This document shows positions 47,268-49,954 of a DNA stretch of 49,954 nucleotides, in pieces. Position numbers and translations under genes: made by a program. Origin of the DNA: an uncultured Oscillospiraceae bacterium (GTDB lineage Bacteria > Bacillota > Clostridia > Oscillospirales > Oscillospiraceae); assembly GCA_947626265.1 (NCBI GenBank), contig CANQRM010000022.1:1-49954 (forward strand), written 5' to 3'. Below the pieces are notes generated by a model. That model made no database searches. It saw only the letters and a list, made by a program, of their open reading frames with translations, and was not told the origin of the DNA. How positions within the stretch are numbered: position 1 is the first letter of the stretch; each line of letters starts with the position of its first letter.

Positions 47268-47385
47268 CCAACAAGCATCGTGTTTTGGGGACAAAACACA
47301 GGCTTTTGGGATATCCCAAGCCCTTAGAGGTTTCAGGATGCCTCCTGAAAGGTGTTTGTGGGAGCACAAACACGATGCTTGTTGG
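47268..47385. repeat. 118-bp element: 15-bp inverted repeat enclosing four hairpins (candidate oriT or small mobile/regulatory element)
   Basis: CCAACAAGCATCGTG (47268-47282) and its exact complement (47371-47385) bracket four self-complementary units: GTGTTTTG-GGGA-CAAAACAC (47280-47299), GGCT(TT)TGGGAT/ATCCCAAGCC (47301-47322), TTTCAGGA-TGCC-TCCTGAAA (47331-47350) and GTGTTTGTG-GGAG-CACAAACAC (47352-47373). The first and last hairpins compete with the outer stem, giving alternative folds. It sits between a MobC-like gene and tnpV. Confidence 0.8.
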
Positions 47386-47398
47386 GTAATCACATTTG

Positions 47399-47722
47399 TC
47401 ATGTTTCTCTCCTCATGCCGTCCATGATGGCTGCGATCATTTGTATCGTTTCCAGCAGTTCGCCGTCAACGCTGGCGCCGTTTTCGATGCGGCGAAGTTG
47501 GTCCAAAACGGCAGCCAGTTGATCACGCAGGGCCTTGTAGACTTTTGGATTTCCCTGCACTACCACTGCCCGGCATAAGAGCCGGTCGGTGATGTAGTCC
47601 TGCTTCGTCAGCCCGGACAGGCGTACCGCCGTGTCGATCTGGGCGCTTTCCTCCGGGGAAACGCGGAAGGCGACGGTCTTGCTCCGCCAGCGGTTATTTC
47701 TGTCGAGATTCTTATGGGACAT
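47399..47722 (-). CDS. MobC/ribbon-helix-helix-like mobilisation accessory protein
   Basis: 107 residues. NRWRSKTVAFRVSPEESAQIDTAVRLSGLT read as the start of a ribbon-helix-helix fold (quoted here in two parts: NRWRSKTVAFRVSPEE and SAQIDTAVRLSGLTKQDY), followed by a helical C-terminus (ALRDQLAAVLDQLRRIENGA). This is the general form of plasmid mobilisation accessory proteins found beside integrase genes in Firmicute elements. AAAGGAG precedes the ATG at 47722, which lies inside the end of the integrase gene. A DNA-binding role at the adjacent multi-hairpin element is plausible but not shown. No relaxase is in the window. Confidence 0.6.
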   Translation of the reverse strand: MSHKNLDRNNRWRSKTVAFRVSPEESAQIDTAVRLSGLTKQDYITDRLLCRAVVVQGNPKVYKALRDQLAAVLDQLRRIENGASVDGELLETIQMIAAIMDGMRRET

Positions 47723-48808
47723 TTCCGGCTCCTTTCCCTGTGCGCTCCATGTCCAGCCGGTCGGCCATCTCCGTCTGCCGGGTGGGGAACAGATGGGCGT
47801 AGCGGTAGGTGATGTCGATGCTCTCGTGGCCCACTCGCTCGGCAATGGCCAGAGCGGTGAAACCCATATCTATGAGCAGGGAAACATGGGAGTGGCGCAG
47901 GTCGTGTATCCTGATCCGCTTGACGCCGGTGGCCTTGCAGCCGCGTTCCATTTCATGCTTCAGGTAGTGTTTGCTGATGGGAAATATCCTGTCTGTTTCC
48001 CCGGCGCTGTAGAACATTTTGAAGTAATCCTGCATCTCGTCACAGAGAAATTTTGGCATGGATATGACCCGGTTGCTCTTTCGGGTTTTGGGCTGGTGAT
48101 CACATCCTGGCCCTTCAGCCGCTGATACGATTTGGTGATGGAGACTGTTCCGGCTTTGAAGTCAAAATCCGATGGCGTGAGCGCCAGTAGCTCGCCCTCC
48201 CGGATGCCGCACCAGTAGAGCATCTCAAAAGCGTAATAGGAAAGAGGCTTGTCCATCATGGCGTCCGCGAAACGCAGATATTCCTCCTTTGTCCAGAACT
48301 GCATCTCCTGCCGCTCCTTCTCACCCATGGCGCCGGCCTTTGCTGCGGGGTTGGCTTGTAGACCGTAGTAGCGGACAGCATGGTTGAAGATGGCGCTCAA
48401 CTGATTGTGGATAGATTTAAGATAAGTGGGAGAGTAGAGCTTGCCGCTGGGGGCTGTCTGGGAACGCATCTCGTTCTGCCATGCCAGCACATCTTTGGCC
48501 GTTATTTCGGACAGCCGGCGCTGTCCGAAATAGGGCAGGAGTTTCTTCTGGATGACGCTCTCCTTGGACAGCCATGTGTTCAGCTTGAGCTTGGATTTGA
48601 CGTCCCGTTCATATAGCTGGACAAAGCTCGCAAAGGTCATGTTCACATCTGCCTGTTTCTGCATGAGAAACTCCCGTTCCCAGGCCTGGGCATCCCGTTT
48701 GGTGCGCAGGCCGCGCTTGCATTTCTGCTTGCGCTCGCCCCTCCAGTCCGTGTACCGGCACATGACGTACCATGTGCCATTTTTGTCCCGATAGACCGGC
48801 ATTTTCAT
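47712..48808 (-). pseudogene. int: tyrosine recombinase/integrase, interrupted by a frameshift
   Basis: The N-terminal part (48808 down to about 48090) has an AP2-like arm-binding region (MPVYRDKNGTWYVMCRYTDW), a SAM-like core-binding domain and the first catalytic Arg in YWCGIREGELLAL. The C-terminal part (47712 to about 48085) has HDLRHSHVSLLIDMGF, HESIDITYRYAHLF and the Tyr. The two lie in different frames; restoring one A in the A4 run at 48086-48089 (minus strand) would join VITSPK to TRKSNRVISMPKFLCDEM. The catalytic set R-H-R-H-Y is otherwise complete. AAAGGAG precedes the ATG, which overlaps the excisionase stop. Confidence 0.88.
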
Positions 48809-49005
48809 CTGCTCCTTTCATGGTGGTCTTTGGTGCTGTAAAACTGCTCGTGGAAAAACTTACGGTCGATCCGGCCTGCAATGGTGATACAGCCGGTCTT
48901 TTTCAGCTCTTCATTCATAGCCCGTATGAGTTTATATGCGTAGGGGATGGAAACACCCAGCTCCTCCGCGACTTCATTCACTCGCATGAACATCGTTCCC
49001 GCCAA
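48805..49005 (-). CDS. xis: excisionase-like helix-turn-helix protein
   Basis: About 66 residues: MFMRVNEVAEELGVSIPYAY (start region and recognition helix), KLIRAMNEELKKTG, CITIAGRIDRKFFHEQFY. This is the MerR/Xis-type HTH used by many Firmicute integrative elements to direct excision. The TTG at 49005 is chosen because AGGAGAAC lies just upstream; ATG codons at 48993 and 48987 are alternatives. The stop overlaps the integrase start (ATGA). Its promoter carries two repressor-type operators. Confidence 0.8.
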   Translation of the reverse strand: MAGTMFMRVNEVAEELGVSIPYAYKLIRAMNEELKKTGCITIAGRIDRKFFHEQFYSTKDHHERSR

Positions 49006-49023
49006 ATTGTTCTCCTCCCTCGC

Positions 49024-49146
49024 TAAACTGTTTTGTTTAATAATTATTATACTAAACATATTTGTTTCGTCAAGCTTTGAGAGATATAAATTTAAACTTT
49101 TTCGTTTAATATTCTCTTGACGCGCCTTAAACGTATATGTTATACT
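49024..49146. promoter_or_regulatory. divergent xis/XRE promoters with four TAAAC-N6-GTTTA operators
   Basis: Operators: O1 TAAACTGTTTTGTTTA (49024-49039), O2 TAAACATATTTGTTTC (49053-49068), O3 TAAACTTTTTCGTTTA (49093-49108), O4 TAAACGTATATGTTAT (49128-49143). The minus-strand promoter toward xis is TTGACG (49068-49073), 16 nt, TATAAT (49046-49051), with O2 filling the spacer and O1 just downstream. The plus-strand promoter is TTGACG (49117-49122), 18 nt, TATACT (49141-49146), with O4 in the spacer and O3 upstream. One repressor could thus silence both directions. Confidence 0.8.
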
Positions 49147-49182
49147 GCGCTCAGCATGATTTGCTGGATGGGAGATGCTGAT

Positions 49183-49716
49183 ATGGCGATAGGGGAGCGG
49201 ATACATTTCTTCCGCACACTGCGGGGCATGACGATGAAGTATCTTGGCATGGCGGTGGGGTTCCCGGAAAAAACCGCTGACGTTCGCCTGGCCCAGTATG
49301 AGTCCGGCACAAGGACGCCGAAAGCGGAACTGACCCGGACCCTGGCGTCTGCGTTGGACGTGTCGCCGCTGGCGCTGGATGTGCCGGATATAGACAGCCA
49401 TCTTGGCCTTGCTCATACGCTGTTCGCGCTGGAGGACATCTATGGCCTCGGCGTGGGTGAGCTTGACGGTGAGGTGTGCCTGCGGCTGGACAAGTCCAGG
49501 GGTACGACCTATGTTGAGCTTTTTGACCTGCTCACAGCATGGCAGAAGCAAGCTGCTAAGCTGGCGGCAGGGGAGATCACAAAAGAAGACTATGATAGAT
49601 GGCGTTATCGCTACCCGGAATTTGACACGGAAAACATCTGGGGCAAGATCCCGTCCGAGGAGTTCAGTGATGCGGTGCAGCGGGGTGTAAAGAAACGCGG
49701 CCGAAAAGATGAATAA
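49183..49716 (+). CDS. XRE-family transcriptional regulator of the integrative element
   Basis: 177 residues. The N-terminal HTH is MAIGERIHFFRTLRGMTMKY, LGMAVGFPEKTADVRLAQYE and SGTRTPKAELTRTLASALDV; the C-terminal part (about 75-177) is of unknown fold with ALEDIYGLGVGELDGEVCLR. GGGAG precedes the ATG at 49183; an earlier in-frame TTG coincides with the promoter -35 box and cannot be the start. It is divergent from xis-int, the classic place for the element's master repressor, and probably binds the TAAAC-N6-GTTTA sites around it and at the two att-like sites. Confidence 0.85.
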   Translation: MAIGERIHFFRTLRGMTMKYLGMAVGFPEKTADVRLAQYESGTRTPKAELTRTLASALDVSPLALDVPDIDSHLGLAHTLFALEDIYGLGVGELDGEVCLRLDKSRGTTYVELFDLLTAWQKQAAKLAAGEITKEDYDRWRYRYPEFDTENIWGKIPSEEFSDAVQRGVKKRGRKDE

Positions 49717-49718
49717 CA

Positions 49719-49759
49719 AAAAGCGGACCTGCTGATACCGAATCAGCAGGCCCGCTTTT
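49719..49759 (+). terminator. intrinsic terminator after the XRE gene
   Basis: Long stem AAAGCGG-A-CCTGCTGAT with ATCAGCAGG-C-CCGCTTT (about 49719-49736 with 49742-49759), one mismatch, 5-nt loop, T-rich end. Confidence 0.85.
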
Positions 49760-49800
49760 CATTCGGGCCGTTCGCATAGATAGGCCCGGTCAGGTCGTTG

Positions 49801-49936
49801 TTATCAAATCGTTATCAGAACCGGGAGCGGGGGCAAAGAAATCCCGTGTTTTCAGGGCACAGCGGGTTTCTTTCCTTATTCCCACTCGCAAAATGAAACT
49901 TAATTCTAAACGCTTTTGTTTGGGGGATTTGATACC
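49801..49936. other. att-like site, right
   Basis: TTATCAAATCGTTATCAG (49801-49818), the core ATTCCCACTCGC (49878-49889; on the minus strand it reads GAG TGG GAA TAA, the last codons of guaA), 17 nt ending ATTC, TAAACGCTTTTGTTTG (49907-49922) and GATTTGATACC (49926-49936). In the guaA frame a stop codon occurs eight codons upstream, so this is not the end of an intact guaA. No gene is seen in 49760-49954. Confidence 0.65.
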
Positions 49937-49954
49937 ATTTGATTTTTCCTGATA

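Noticed and set aside
47268-47385. CRISPR array
   Set aside because: The hairpins differ in sequence and are contiguous; there are no identical direct repeats with unique spacers.
49117-49182. Earlier TTG start for the XRE regulator
   Set aside because: The TTG is the first part of the promoter -35 box, upstream of the predicted transcription start.
49876-49954. 3' end of an intact guaA gene on the minus strand
   Set aside because: GAG TGG GAA TAA is present but the same frame has a stop codon eight codons upstream and the preceding residues do not match GMP synthase.
1-49954. rRNA or tRNA genes
   Set aside because: No conserved rRNA segments or tRNA cloverleaf with TTCGA-type T-loop was noticed on either strand; a tRNAscan run would be decisive.

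Overview
The window looks like chromosome from a GC-rich anaerobic Firmicute of the Clostridia (Oscillospirales-like). The evidence is an acetate kinase, a monomeric [FeFe] hydrogenase, a SpoIIE-type phosphatase, S-layer homology and cell-wall-binding-repeat proteins, GAGG-type ribosome binding sites and strong GC-ending codon use. No rRNA, tRNA or CRISPR array was seen. Positions 1 to about 36.4 kb read as host backbone. From about 36.4 kb to the right edge the sequence is accessory: more AT-rich, mosaic, and carrying integrase, excisionase, repressor and transposon-type genes.

Backbone, left to right: the 5' end of rplU (minus strand) with its leader and promoter; a divergent ECF-like sigma factor and its membrane anti-sigma-like partner; a flavin-binding NimA-like protein and ackA (minus strand). 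Then comes a long plus-strand block: tmcAL, prfA, a TsaC/Sua5-CoaE fusion, an M18 aminopeptidase, and a zinc macrodomain/SirTM sirtuin pair (reversible protein ADP-ribosylation). Next is an amino-acid ABC importer with two near-duplicate binding proteins, each behind a duplicated promoter studded with ARG-box-like palindromes, followed by an AbgB-like M20 amidohydrolase.

At 15.8-23.6 kb the genes share a possible nickel theme. The larB-larC-larE operon makes the nickel-pincer cofactor and has a structured leader. A family-5 binding protein plus two permeases run on the minus strand without ATPases. A divergent His-rich CsoR/RcnR-family repressor has metal-ligand spacing like the nickel sensor InrS. 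A group-B-like [FeFe] hydrogenase follows. A surface/secretion block (25.2-30.8 kb) encodes a cell-wall-repeat transglutaminase-like protein, a Gly/Ser-tailed secreted protein, an acyltransferase-3 membrane protein and an NlpC/P60-SLH protein. A tight three-gene operon (31.0-36.35 kb) then joins an MFS transporter with an N-terminal sensor module, a Ddl-like ATP-grasp ligase and a Cache-HAMP-PP2C-HATPase phosphatase.

The accessory region carries a GHKL ATPase fused to a PD-(D/E)xK-like domain (candidate defence protein); a type I restriction-modification operon in the order fic-hsdM-hsdS-DUF2806-hsdR-small ORF (all minus strand); tnpV; a 118-bp multi-hairpin element; a MobC/RHH-like gene; a frameshifted tyrosine integrase; an excisionase-like HTH gene; and a divergent XRE repressor. 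Two att-like sites about 11.5 kb apart share the 3'-terminal guaA-type core GAGTGGGAA, and next to it each has a TAAAC-N6-GTTT operator that also recurs four times around the divergent xis/XRE promoters. A separate 54-bp imperfect direct repeat brackets the GHKL-to-tnpV segment. The strongest leads are the GHKL-nuclease gene, the XRE operator/att architecture, the multi-hairpin element, the lar leader, and the MFS/ATP-grasp/SpoIIE operon.
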